Below are positions 1 to 7,926 of a DNA stretch of 64,000 nt, piece by piece. Position numbers and translations under genes: made by a program. The stretch comes from Flavobacteriaceae bacterium R38 (GTDB lineage Bacteria; Bacteroidota; Bacteroidia; Flavobacteriales; Flavobacteriaceae): assembly GCA_009901575.1 (NCBI GenBank), contig WXYP01000007.1:62001-126000 (forward strand), written 5' to 3'. Each line of letters begins with the position of its first letter. Within the stretch, counting starts at the first letter, position 1. The notes beneath the pieces are model-generated. The model was not told the DNA's origin. It ran no database searches and saw only the letters and a list, made by a program, of their open reading frames with translations.

Positions 1-48
1 AATGAAGCTATCACTGAAGCAACCAAATGGTTTAAGCAGAAAATGTAA
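1..48 (+). CDS. C-terminal end of an upstream gene (partial)
   Basis: Frame 1 is open from the first base and ends at TAA (46-48), giving a 15-residue tail NEAITEATKWFKQKM. The rest of the gene lies outside the window, so no family can be assigned. The frame has coding-like composition and is followed by non-coding sequence. Confidence 0.55.
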   Translation, partial: NEAITEATKWFKQKM

Positions 49-355
49 TAAAATAATGATATTTGGATAGCGATTTAGGTTTGAAGAAGTTTAAATCGCT
101 GTTTTCTCTCCAAAAAATAATAGAAATTACTCTTTTAAGACCTGCTTAAGTTTTGCAAGATAACCAGTAGTTACTTTGAGTTTTTCATTAAGGATAGTAA
201 TTGTCTACAGAGGAAAAAGATACTCTTTTGGTGATGCTAATAACAGCGCAATTCCATATTATAATCGCCATTTAACTTTGAGGCAATATCGTTGCAGCTT
301 CTCCCTACAAAGAGAATACCTGGATAAGTTTTAAATTTTGAAAGATGATTTAAAT
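49..355. other. intergenic stretch without a confident gene
   Basis: All six frames are broken by stops within about 40 codons. On the minus strand near 121-200 a short open tail ends in a lysine-rich segment reading roughly TGYLAKLKQVLKE. It could be the eroded end of a regulator gene, but no upstream frame joins it. No RNA gene or clear terminator was recognised. Confidence 0.4.
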
Positions 356-577
356 TTACAAATCGTTTCTCCCTTTTAAACGAACTTCTATTTTCTTCTT
401 TTTTACAGTTAAACGTTTCATGATGTCCATCAAGCGTGAATCTTTAGTTTTTTTATAGATTTCATTGATAGCTAATATCAAACGCTTGGCTTCACGAGAT
501 GCTACGACCCTGTCGCTGGTAGACATATTACTCATCTTCGCTTTTTCAAAAACTTCTGCTTCATGTAAAATATCCAT
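356..577 (-). CDS. small charged protein of unknown function
   Basis: The frame encodes 73 residues, strongly basic and predicted helical, with a KKKKIEVRLKGR-type tail and no membrane segment or cysteine. I do not recognise the family. Its start faces the SDR gene across a 108-bp divergent spacer. That spacer holds the inverted repeat TTTTGTTTA-N18-TAAACAAAA and a copy of ACTATTTTTATAGT. The inverted repeat is repeated in front of the photolyase operon at 6.4 kb, so this gene probably belongs to the same regulon. The overlapping plus-strand frame at 465-665 is a shadow. Confidence 0.55.
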   Translation of the reverse strand: MDILHEAEVFEKAKMSNMSTSDRVVASREAKRLILAINEIYKKTKDSRLMDIMKRLTVKKKKIEVRLKGRNDL

Positions 578-585
578 AAATTTTA

Positions 586-621
586 TTTTGTTTATTTTTT
601 ATATAAAAATGTTAAACAAAA
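586..621. promoter_or_regulatory. inverted-repeat operator, copy 1
   Basis: TTTTGTTTA at 586-594 and TAAACAAAA at 613-621 form a perfect 9-bp inverted repeat with an 18-bp spacer. It sits between the divergent 73-aa gene and the SDR gene. A second copy with identical arms and the same 18-bp spacer lies at 6426-6461, upstream of the leftward photolyase operon. The match in arm sequence and spacing argues for one regulator controlling both ends of the cluster. Confidence 0.6.
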
Positions 622-623
622 AT

Positions 624-637
624 ACTATTTTTATAGT
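624..637. promoter_or_regulatory. BlaI-type operator-like 14-mer
   Basis: ACTATTTTTATAGT is the exact core of the operators in front of the BlaI gene (29673-29686 and 29693-29706, one in reverse complement). Here it lies 46 bp before the SDR start and 46 bp before the 73-aa gene start. A role in BlaI control is an inference from sequence identity alone. Confidence 0.35.
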
Positions 638-685
638 AATTAATCAAATTAGTGTAGTTGTATAAAAATTAAAAAACCTGTCATA

Positions 686-1369
686 ATGAGAAAAATAGCA
701 ATCATAGGAGGAAGCAAAGGTATTGGGAATGCTATATTGAATGAATTATCAGAAACCCATCATGTTTTTAATATCAGCCGAACAGCTCCAGATATACCGT
801 CATCTAATGTAACCCATCATTCATGTGATATTTTGACTGATAACTTGCCGGAAATTGAAGAACTGGATGGCCTGGTATATTGCCCGGGGAGTATTAACCT
901 AAAACCAGTTTCCAGGTTACATCTGGATGATTTTCGTAACGATTTTGAAATTAATGTGGTAGGAGCTGTGAAAACGGTACAGAAATATTTACCACAATTA
1001 AAAAAAGGGACAAATCCTTCTATTGTGCTTTTTAGTACAGTGGCTTCTAAACTGGGAATGCCTTTTCATGCAAGTGTCGCTGCTTCAAAATCGGCTGTTG
1101 AAGGCCTGGTGAAATCATTAGGAGCAGAATTTGCACCAACCATACGCGTTAATGCCATTGCTCCGACAGTGACCGATACACAACTAGCCTCTAAATTATT
1201 AAGGAATGAAAAAATGATTGAAAATATGATCGAGCGTCATCCTTTAAAAAAGTTTTTAAATCCTGAAGAAGTAGCATCAACCGCTCAATTTTTACTATCG
1301 GATAAAGCAGCTTCATTTTCAGGACAGGTATTTGAAATGGATTGTGGGATTGTGTCTTTTAAGATATGA
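686..1369 (+). CDS. short-chain dehydrogenase/reductase lacking the catalytic tyrosine
   Basis: This 227-residue Rossmann-fold protein has the SDR nucleotide-binding motif GGSKGIG at residues 8-14. It has an SDR-like dimer/active-site region around FSTVAS (116-121) and a conserved Lys135. In classical SDRs the active site is Y-x3-K. Here the segment is HASVAASK, so Val131 occupies the tyrosine position. The length and the C-terminal FEMDCGI tail fit the family. It heads a rightward pair with the membrane gene, convergent with the photolyase operon, and shares its putative operator. The substrate is unknown; it may be a binding or sensor protein or may use a different acid/base. Confidence 0.85.
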   Translation: MRKIAIIGGSKGIGNAILNELSETHHVFNISRTAPDIPSSNVTHHSCDILTDNLPEIEELDGLVYCPGSINLKPVSRLHLDDFRNDFEINVVGAVKTVQKYLPQLKKGTNPSIVLFSTVASKLGMPFHASVAASKSAVEGLVKSLGAEFAPTIRVNAIAPTVTDTQLASKLLRNEKMIENMIERHPLKKFLNPEEVASTAQFLLSDKAASFSGQVFEMDCGIVSFKI

Positions 1370-1398
1370 CCGTTTAAAAATTGTAAAGAAAATTGTCA

Positions 1399-1818
1399 AT
1401 GACTGTTACAGTAATCAGATTGCTTGTTGATTTTGGATTATTGATTTTAATTTGGATGATTCAGTTAGTCGTGTATCCTGGCTTTTCATATTATTCCAGG
1501 AAATGGCTAATAATCTGGCATAGAAAATATACTGCTTTAATAGGTTATATTGTAGGTCCTTTAATGTTGGCTCAGTTAGGGTTTTATAGCTATCAACTTA
1601 TCAATTCAATAACGCTTTTACATGTAATAAGTTTATCAATGGTGGGTATTATTTGGTTAATTACTTTTTTGCAGTTTGTTCCTGCTCATAAAAACATTTC
1701 AAAAGGCAGAATACGAGGCAATATACTCAAGTCACTCGTATATAAAAACTGGTCACGAACAATTTTATGGACACTATTATTTATACTGAACTTTGCTAAT
1801 TTTTTAATGACGACATAG
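1399..1818 (+). CDS. four-helix membrane protein of the photolyase cluster
   Basis: The 139-residue product has four strongly hydrophobic segments (about residues 5-25, 44-64, 70-93 and 115-137) and short loops. Conserved-looking residues are a VYPGF motif after helix 1 and an H-K-Y segment before helix 2. I chose ATG 1399 over TTG 1393 because an A-rich ribosome-binding stretch precedes it. It follows the SDR gene by 29 bp, so co-transcription is likely. I do not recognise a named family; a link to light or flavin metabolism is inferred only from context. Confidence 0.75.
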   Translation: MTVTVIRLLVDFGLLILIWMIQLVVYPGFSYYSRKWLIIWHRKYTALIGYIVGPLMLAQLGFYSYQLINSITLLHVISLSMVGIIWLITFLQFVPAHKNISKGRIRGNILKSLVYKNWSRTILWTLLFILNFANFLMTT

Positions 1819-1827
1819 CTAAGAGTT

Positions 1828-3306
1828 TTATAGATCGTTTAGATATCGTTCACCATTATCAATGTGTTTATCTCTTTTCTCTTGCGGCATTTTATCGAAC
1901 ATACGGACAAGCATTCCTAATCTTGGATTTTTCAGAAAAAAAGAGCGATGCTTATCCATAAATCGCCAGAAAAGTCCGTCCCAGAATTCTTGCCATTCCC
2001 CTTTTTTATAATTACTCATTTTCATCAGATAATTACTACCGCTTATATAAGGCTTGGTAGCCATTAATCCGCCATCGGCAAACTGGCTCATTCCGTATAT
2101 GTTGGGCACCATTACCCAATCGTAAGCATCGATAAATAACTCCATAAACCATTGATAGACTTCATCGGGATCAAATTCACATAGCATCATAAAATTCCCC
2201 AAAACCATTAATCGTTCAATATGATGACAGTAACCGGTTTGCAATATTTTTTTAATAGTCAAATCTATAGGAGGTATGCCAGTGGTACCGTTGTAAAACG
2301 ACGATGGAATTTTCCTGGTAAAACCCCAGAAGTTACGAGTGCGTTCATCATTTCCGCGACTCTCGTATATACCTCTTATAAATTCACGCCAACCAATGAT
2401 TTGGCGAATAAAACCTTCAATAGAATTAATAGGAATGTTGTGTGTTTTTACATATGCTAGACTTGTTTGCACTACCTCTTCGGGAGTAATTAAGCCCACA
2501 TTAAGCATAGGAGTGAGCACACTATGATTAAGAAACGAATATTCCGCAACTATAGCATCCTCATAACTACCAAATTCCATGAGTCGATGTTCTAAAAATT
2601 GTTGAAACCAGGATTGTGTAGTATCAAAATTAGTAGGGAACAAACAATACTCGGTAAGACTCCCCAAATTTTCAGTAAAGTGAGTTTCAACATAATATTT
2701 TGCTTCCACATAAAAAGGATCTGCATCGGGAAATTGAAGAGTTGGTGGTATTTTATTAGAAGGATACTTTTTTCTGTTTTCAGTATCAAAAGTCCATTTT
2801 CCACCGGTAGGCTTTCCGTCAGAATCTATTAAAATATTTCTTTGCTTACGCTGTTCGGTATAAAAAGAGGTTTGATGGTATTTTTTCTTGTCCTTTCTGA
2901 AAAAAGAAGATAGATCCTCTTTCGAATTCAAAAACAAAGGAGAGTCAAAAACAGTAGAGGTCATTTTATGCTCTGAAGAAGCATTTTGAATATGCTTTTG
3001 TAACCAATTATCAGTCGGATCTATATAGTTAATATGGGTGATCCCTTGCTTTTTTAATTCAGGAATAAGTGTTCTCACATCCGAAATATCTTCAGCCGCT
3101 TCTATGTAATATACTTCCAGGTTTTTAGCTTTTAGAAAAGCTTCATAAGCTTTCATGGTAGCTCTGTGAAATGCTATTTTTTGTTTGTGAAATTTGTATT
3201 GTTTAAAAAATAAGAACTCTTCTATTAAATAAATAGAAGATGTCACTTTAAAAAGAGGAGAATCTTTAAAAAGTTGATGCGGAAATATAAGATGTACGCT
3301 ATTCAC
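1828..3306 (-). CDS. cryptochrome/photolyase-related protein (DPRP type) without Fe-S cysteines
   Basis: The 492-residue protein begins with the Rossmann-like DPRP domain (residues 1-130) and continues into a helical FAD-binding photolyase domain with [15 protein letters not shown] (358-372) and [17 protein letters not shown] (409-425). It belongs to the family of bacterial (6-4)/FeS-BCP photolyases. Family members with a 4Fe-4S cluster carry a C-x2-C...C run after the SGxY segment. Here that stretch reads [16 protein letters not shown] and has no cysteine, so the cluster is probably absent. The start is GTG at 3306, giving normal length. It overlaps the DUF2256 gene by 8 bp and is the last gene of the leftward operon. 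Confidence 0.88.
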   Translation of the reverse strand: MNSVHLIFPHQLFKDSPLFKVTSSIYLIEEFLFFKQYKFHKQKIAFHRATMKAYEAFLKAKNLEVYYIEAAEDISDVRTLIPELKKQGITHINYIDPTDNWLQKHIQNASSEHKMTSTVFDSPLFLNSKEDLSSFFRKDKKKYHQTSFYTEQRKQRNILIDSDGKPTGGKWTFDTENRKKYPSNKIPPTLQFPDADPFYVEAKYYVETHFTENLGSLTEYCLFPTNFDTTQSWFQQFLEHRLMEFGSYEDAIVAEYSFLNHSVLTPMLNVGLITPEEVVQTSLAYVKTHNIPINSIEGFIRQIIGWREFIRGIYESRGNDERTRNFWGFTRKIPSSFYNGTTGIPPIDLTIKKILQTGYCHHIERLMVLGNFMMLCEFDPDEVYQWFMELFIDAYDWVMVPNIYGMSQFADGGLMATKPYISGSNYLMKMSNYKKGEWQEFWDGLFWRFMDKHRSFFLKNPRLGMLVRMFDKMPQEKRDKHIDNGERYLNDL

Positions 3307-3442
3307 TTATGCGATATTTATTTTTTCTACAACGTTCACTACAATACTTTACACTTTCCCGGTTCTTTTCCCATTTTTTTCGCCAGGAAAAAGGACGTTG
3401 ACATACCAAACATATTTTTTGAGGCAGGTGTTGCTTTTTCAT
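3299..3442 (-). CDS. DUF2256 zinc-ribbon-like small protein
   Basis: Reading the minus strand gives a 47-codon gene, ATG at 3442-3440 and TAG at 3301-3299. The product has CLVC at residues 11-14 and YCSERC at 33-38 around a PFSWRKKW core (17-24), which is the DUF2256 signature and suggests a Cys4 metal site. It is translationally coupled on both sides. Its start overlaps the flavin-reductase stop as TAATG, and its end overlaps the GTG of the DPRP photolyase gene. DUF2256 genes are commonly found next to photolyases. The function is unknown; the gene is easy to miss because of its size. Confidence 0.9.
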   Translation of the reverse strand: MKKQHLPQKICLVCQRPFSWRKKWEKNRESVKYCSERCRKNKYRISE

Positions 3443-4092
3443 TAATTAAACTCAGGTACTTCATTCACTCTTGCATAAGGATATTGCGCTATTTTTTTTA
3501 ACTCGTAATAACTATTCAATCCGGAAATACCTACGCTGTTGGATTTCTCTAAATCCATCTCACCATCATGGATCGCTGTGTCGGGTAATATCAGATGAAT
3601 CAGTTCGCCAATGACCAGAGTAGTCCCATTTAAAGGAATAGAGATCATCTCTTTAAAACGCATTGCCATTTTAAATCGGCTTTCTTTTACAAAAGGAGCT
3701 TTACAACTTTCGATGTATTCTTCACTTAATCTGCAACGATCAAATTCAGAAATATCTCTATCAAACTTAGCTGAGGTGTAATGAGCCTGTTTGGTAAATT
3801 CAGGATGAATATGATTGATGGTATATACATTATTCTCTTTGATATTCTGAAGCGTGTGCCCTGCTTCTTTGGTTGAAGGCCTTGCAATAAAGCCTAATAG
3901 AGGCGGGTTGCTTCCCAAATGTACCACAGAACTAAATATAGCGAGATTGGTAGTACCATCTTTAGCTATAGTTCCTATTAAGTTTGCAGGTTTGATGCCG
4001 GTTACAGCATTAATAATTTTAAGTTTTGTAATACGGTTCAGGCCTGAAATGTCTTGTTGCGTATAATGTATACTATTTGTTTTTGTTGACAT
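3442..4092 (-). CDS. flavin reductase family protein (FMN-binding split barrel)
   Basis: The 216-residue protein has the flavin-reductase-like split-barrel order. An N-terminal [23 protein letters not shown] segment (33-55) is followed by [24 protein letters not shown] and a C-terminal G-x-L-Y-like region GLNSYYEL. These proteins bind FMN and reduce flavins or carry a flavin cofactor in the cytoplasm. It lies between the photolyase (20-bp overlap) and DUF2256. A plausible job is supplying reduced flavin to, or otherwise supporting, the neighbouring FAD enzymes; that is an inference from context. Confidence 0.88.
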   Translation of the reverse strand: MSTKTNSIHYTQQDISGLNRITKLKIINAVTGIKPANLIGTIAKDGTTNLAIFSSVVHLGSNPPLLGFIARPSTKEAGHTLQNIKENNVYTINHIHPEFTKQAHYTSAKFDRDISEFDRCRLSEEYIESCKAPFVKESRFKMAMRFKEMISIPLNGTTLVIGELIHLILPDTAIHDGEMDLEKSNSVGISGLNSYYELKKIAQYPYARVNEVPEFN

Positions 4093-5533
4093 GCTTTTTT
4101 AATAAACGTTGCTTTTCTTTTTTTACTAAAGGATGTTTTTTATGCCCCCATATTTTATCTCTGGCAGAACGAGAACTTTCTTTTAGATCTACTATCGGAA
4201 ACGGATAATCAATCCCGATATTCACATTACAGAAAGTTTGTTCCATGGAGGTCATTTTCCATGGCTCATGAATATAAGCTACAGGGACACTTGTAAGCTC
4301 GGGGATCCATTTTTTGATAAAAACCCCTTCAGGGTCATGCTCTTGAGAGTTTTTTACAGGATTGTACAAACGTATTGTATTGATCCCGGTAGTGCCTGCC
4401 TGCATTTGAAATTGCGGATAGTGGATACCGGGTTCATAATCCAGAAATTGCTGTGCGAGGTGATACACTCCTTCACGCCAATCCTGATCCAGGTTAAGTG
4501 TTAAAAACGATACCAGCATCGCTCGCATCCTAAAATTAATCCACCCGGTATGAATTAAAGCTCGCATACAGGCATCTATTAGAGGGTATCCTGTTTTTCC
4601 TTTTTTCCATGCATCGAGAAATACCTTATTTTTTTTATGAGGTAGTAACTCGTATCCTTTGTTGATACATAATGTTTCATAACTGCATTCCATTTCAAAT
4701 TTTTGGATAAAATGACAATGCCAGTGTAACCTGGTGAGCATTGCAGAAAAAGCTCTTTTGTACCCAGCTTTTTTAGAATATGGATATATAAACTGAAAAG
4801 CTTGCCTGATACTTAGGTTTCCCCAGGCTAAATATGGAGATAACCTGCTACATGCTATTCTGCTCTCGTTAGGTTTTGAAATGTGTTTATGATAATTACC
4901 TCCTCTTTTTTCAGCAAAAGACCTTAGGTATCTCCAGGCATTTTTTTCTCCCGCTGGTTGGAATTGCTTTGGATAAGTGTTTAGCTGATCAACGAATTCT
5001 GATGGAATAGGAAACGGATGTTCCGGTTTGTCAATTTTAGAAGTAGAGTAAGTATTGTGTATTACAAGTTGATGCATATAGTGATGCCATTCGGAATTCC
5101 ACGTATCCCTGTTTTTGATTCCTCTCAAGATCCCATCACGTTGAAATTCGTGCCACAACATGTTATGCTTCCTGAAAAAATGAGCAGCTTTTTTATCTCG
5201 TAACCAGGTAGTTGCTGTTCCGCTTTCGCGAAAACTGAATATGTTTTTTATATCAAAATGCTCTTTTAAATAAGTAAATACATCAATAGCTTCTGCATAG
5301 AAAATCAGTACTTCTTGTTGAAAAGGCTTAAGTCTCTCATTCATTACTAGTAATGAATGATATATAAATTGTAGATGACGAAGGCTTGTATCCGGGTATT
5401 TGATCAATGAAGGTTCAAACAGGTAGACCATCAAATAGGGAATGCCAGCATTTTCGGCCTTAAAAAGAGGCTCGTGATCTTGCAAACGAAGATCACGTTT
5501 AAGCCAGACAATATTGATAGCCTCTTTCTTCAA
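4073..5533 (-). CDS. cryptochrome/deoxyribodipyrimidine photolyase family protein
   Basis: The 486-residue protein has the N-terminal photolyase domain ([16 protein letters not shown], residues 8-23). The C-terminal FAD domain contains [28 protein letters not shown] and [10 protein letters not shown], the Asn of which corresponds to the residue contacting flavin N5. The usual NGGWQW segment, which carries one tryptophan of the electron-transfer chain in class I CPD photolyases, is replaced by [15 protein letters not shown]. It is therefore a divergent subgroup, and CPD repair versus a sensory role cannot be settled here. It overlaps DUF2805 by 4 bp (ATGA) and the flavin reductase by 20 bp, indicating one operon. 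Confidence 0.9.
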   Translation of the reverse strand: MKKEAINIVWLKRDLRLQDHEPLFKAENAGIPYLMVYLFEPSLIKYPDTSLRHLQFIYHSLLVMNERLKPFQQEVLIFYAEAIDVFTYLKEHFDIKNIFSFRESGTATTWLRDKKAAHFFRKHNMLWHEFQRDGILRGIKNRDTWNSEWHHYMHQLVIHNTYSTSKIDKPEHPFPIPSEFVDQLNTYPKQFQPAGEKNAWRYLRSFAEKRGGNYHKHISKPNESRIACSRLSPYLAWGNLSIRQAFQFIYPYSKKAGYKRAFSAMLTRLHWHCHFIQKFEMECSYETLCINKGYELLPHKKNKVFLDAWKKGKTGYPLIDACMRALIHTGWINFRMRAMLVSFLTLNLDQDWREGVYHLAQQFLDYEPGIHYPQFQMQAGTTGINTIRLYNPVKNSQEHDPEGVFIKKWIPELTSVPVAYIHEPWKMTSMEQTFCNVNIGIDYPFPIVDLKESSRSARDKIWGHKKHPLVKKEKQRLLKKHVNKNK

Positions 5534-5826
5534 TATCGTTTACTTATTCTATTTCCTGAAATGACTCTTTGGCGGGAACATTTAAAGCGATTGATATCCG
5601 GATTTCTTTTTTTAAGATGTTTATGACTCACTCCGCTATTTATACGTTTACGCCAACGTTTAAAACTAGATGTTTTAAGCTGCCCTCTCATTAACTTAAT
5701 GACTTCTTTTTCTGCTAACCCAAACTGAAAGAGAATAGCTTCAAAAGGTGTCCTGTCTTCCCAGGCCATCTCTATGATACGGTCGAGTTCTCTTGCTGTT
5801 AATATTTTATTTTGAGGTGCCTTCAT
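5530..5826 (-). CDS. DUF2805 (TIGR03643-type) small basic protein
   Basis: The 98-residue protein has an N-terminal helical domain with [20 protein letters not shown] and a [13 protein letters not shown] segment resembling a DNA-binding helix-turn-helix. A very basic tail rich in Arg, Lys and His follows. This matches the DUF2805 family, which is recurrently encoded beside photolyases. It overlaps DUF2452 by 20 bp and the photolyase by 4 bp. A nucleic-acid-binding role is likely from composition but unproven. Confidence 0.85.
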   Translation of the reverse strand: MKAPQNKILTARELDRIIEMAWEDRTPFEAILFQFGLAEKEVIKLMRGQLKTSSFKRWRKRINSGVSHKHLKKRNPDINRFKCSRQRVISGNRISKRY

Positions 5827-6226
5827 CTACTTTTTGCCAAATTTGTTCGGTGTTGAGGTAAAAACTACCTAAAGCCGTGAAATTACATTGATCTGGTGCT
5901 ATCAGAGAAAGAAAAGTTTCGTCATTTTCTCTTTTGTATAAATGATAGGTTTCTCCAATTACAGGTTCAAAAGAAAATTTAGCATTAAAAATAAGCTGGT
6001 TGTATTCAAATTCTTGCATCAGTTTTTCATACTCAGCTTTTAACTCCAGGTATTTGGTTTGTACCTTGTGATTTACTTTGTTGATACTTCTGTTTTTCCA
6101 GGCAAGTGTATCGGTAGTTGTAATTACCGGAGCTCCTACATTGGTAGCATAAGATTTTAACGATGCATCATATTTTTGATCATCGATATTGAAAACTACA
6201 TTATCCGGTTTCTTTTTGTCAGGCAT
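5807..6226 (-). CDS. DUF2452 domain-containing protein
   Basis: The 139-residue soluble protein has the family pattern PDNVVFNIDDQKYDASLKSY at the N terminus, a central coiled-coil-like helix (KAEYEKLMQEFEYNQL) and a C-terminal GETYHLYKR...FLSLIAPDQC segment. DUF2452 proteins have no established function. It is the second gene of the operon, 11 bp after the Lacal_2735-type gene, and overlaps DUF2805 by 20 bp. No signal peptide or membrane helix is visible. Confidence 0.85.
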   Translation of the reverse strand: MPDKKKPDNVVFNIDDQKYDASLKSYATNVGAPVITTTDTLAWKNRSINKVNHKVQTKYLELKAEYEKLMQEFEYNQLIFNAKFSFEPVIGETYHLYKRENDETFLSLIAPDQCNFTALGSFYLNTEQIWQKVDEGTSK

Positions 6227-6237
6227 TTGAATAAGAA

Positions 6238-6402
6238 TCAGTTTAATTTTTCAAGTTGTTGCATTACTTGCTCAGCCTCGAATGTTTTTTGGTCGCTAAG
6301 CTTTCTGTTTGAAACTGAAAGACGATGCGCTTCTTTAAGCAGTTTTTCATATTGTAGCTGCAGTTTTTCTTTTTCTGATTTTTTTCTAAATAATTTAAAC
6401 AT
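6238..6402 (-). CDS. Lacal_2735-type small coiled-coil protein
   Basis: I start the gene at ATG 6402 (MFKLFRKKSEKEK) rather than at the longer upstream frame, because the 54-residue form matches the usual length of this flavobacterial family. The upstream extension also runs into the putative operator. The protein is a charged helix with a KLLKEAHRLSVSNRKLSDQK core. It is the first gene of the photolyase operon, about 24-60 bp downstream of the inverted repeat at 6426-6461. Its function is unknown. Confidence 0.8.
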   Translation of the reverse strand: MFKLFRKKSEKEKLQLQYEKLLKEAHRLSVSNRKLSDQKTFEAEQVMQQLEKLN

Positions 6403-6425
6403 AAAGTGTTTTGTTGTGAATGAAT

Positions 6426-6461
6426 TTTTGTTTAAAGATAAGTTAATAAAATTAAACAAAA
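6426..6461. promoter_or_regulatory. inverted-repeat operator, copy 2
   Basis: TTTTGTTTA at 6426-6434 and TAAACAAAA at 6453-6461 have the same arms and the same 18-bp spacer as the element at 586-621. It lies just upstream of the leftward operon start at 6402, a position suited to activation or repression of that promoter. Confidence 0.6.
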
Positions 6462-6669
6462 AAAATACAACCTTTAAACTAAACTTTTTAAAAGTTAAAT
6501 GGATTGTTTGCTATCACCCTGTGACTTTTTTTCTTTGAAAATCGAATCATTGAAGAAAAAATACTACAGGAAATTTATAATAAAAAGAGGGGAGAATATT
6601 TTTCGAATATTCAAAAAGAAGACTGGGCATTTTCATCATTTTAAGTCTCTTTAAAATGATAACATATTT

Positions 6670-7806
6670 TTAATAGCTTTTCCACCATTGATTATATTGT
6701 GAATGCTCATCATCAATAAGTGTAGGCTTGCCTATTTCTGGTGTGATTAATTTTATATTTAACTCATTAGCCTTTTTAGTTACCCGTTGAATGGGGTCTG
6801 TCCAGGAATGTTGAGACAATTTGAAAGCTCCCCAATGAATAGGCATTATTTTTTTTGCTTTTACATCTAAACCGGCCTGAGCAGTTTCTTCGGGAAACAT
6901 ATGTACTTCAGGCCATAATTTATTGTATTGACCACATTCTATCATTGCAAAATCGAAAGGGCCATATTTGTTACCAATTTCCTTAAAGTGTGATGCATAA
7001 CCGCTGTCTCCACTAAAAAAGATATTTTCGATATCAGATTGAATGATCCATGAACACCAAAGAGTTTTATCTCTGTCTGATAATCCCCTTCCGGAAAAAT
7101 GTTGCGAAGGAGTGCTGATAAAGGTTAAATCGTCAAATTTTGTTTCTTGCCACCAGTCTATTTCAACAATTTTTTCTTTTGGAACTCCCCATTTTTTCAA
7201 ATGATTTCCAACACCTAGAGGCGTAAAAAAGATATTGACTTTATGCTTTAACTTCTTAATAGATGCATAGTCTAAATGATCGTAATGATCGTGTGAGATG
7301 AGGACAGCATCAATTTTTGGTAATTTTTCAATTTCAATAGGTAATTCTTTACTAAAGCGTTTTGCACCTAATAATGGGTGAGGAGCAGGAACACTACTAA
7401 ACATGGGATCGATTAAGATACTTTTATTTTTCATCTGTAATAAAAAAGTAGAATGACCAAACCAGATAAATCGGGCTTTTGAAGCGTAATTTGCAATGTC
7501 TAAAGAATCTATTTTTTGCGTTTTTAAGGATAACTTTGGCCTGGTGCCAGGAACATTTTTAAATATTCCTCTAATGGCTTTGAGCATATCTCCACTGCTC
7601 ATTTCCGATTTTACACCTCCAATATTAATAAACTGTCCGTCTTTGTAGTTTTGAGATTTGGCATATACTTTTTGCTGTTCTTTTGTTGCTTTACCTCCGA
7701 ATTGCGGACTTAAATTTATAAATAATACTACTGTGATTATTATAACACCAATAAGTACTCCTAAGGTTACTAACATTTTTTTTATGATTTTGAGACTTTT
7801 TTTCAT
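6670..7806 (-). CDS. MBL-fold metal-dependent hydrolase (lactonase/NAPE-PLD-like)
   Basis: The 378-residue protein has an N-terminal membrane anchor (about residues 10-31) and a metallo-beta-lactamase fold. The visible metal ligands are HDHYDH (172-177), His236, Asp267 (FSGDSGY) and His324 (PIHWGAF). The order and the HSTFLLQ and ILIDPMFS strands match the UlaG/NAPE-PLD branch of MBL hydrolases. The substrate is not evident. It is a single leftward gene with no operon partner; the anchored domain probably faces the periplasm. Confidence 0.85.
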   Translation of the reverse strand: MKKSLKIIKKMLVTLGVLIGVIIITVVLFINLSPQFGGKATKEQQKVYAKSQNYKDGQFINIGGVKSEMSSGDMLKAIRGIFKNVPGTRPKLSLKTQKIDSLDIANYASKARFIWFGHSTFLLQMKNKSILIDPMFSSVPAPHPLLGAKRFSKELPIEIEKLPKIDAVLISHDHYDHLDYASIKKLKHKVNIFFTPLGVGNHLKKWGVPKEKIVEIDWWQETKFDDLTFISTPSQHFSGRGLSDRDKTLWCSWIIQSDIENIFFSGDSGYASHFKEIGNKYGPFDFAMIECGQYNKLWPEVHMFPEETAQAGLDVKAKKIMPIHWGAFKLSQHSWTDPIQRVTKKANELNIKLITPEIGKPTLIDDEHSQYNQWWKSY

Positions 7807-7926
7807 TTATCGAAATACGAATTTAAGTAATTGCGATTTTGTCTGGTCTTACAAAACTATCCAAGAGAAAAGACTTTAGTTTGTATATATTTTACATTTA
7901 ATAAAGAAAACTTGAGGAGTAATTCT

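Noticed and set aside
121-340. Possible remnant of a LytTR-type regulator on the minus strand
   Set aside because: Short stretches look protein-like, but they are in different frames and broken by stops; the similarity is too weak to call a pseudogene.
465-665. Open frame antisense to the 73-aa gene
   Set aside because: It overlaps the better-composed minus-strand gene and the operator, and its product looks like random AT-rich translation.
6176-6538. 120-codon plus-strand frame
   Set aside because: It is antisense to two real operon genes and its product is Cys/Ser/Phe-rich low-complexity sequence typical of a shadow frame.
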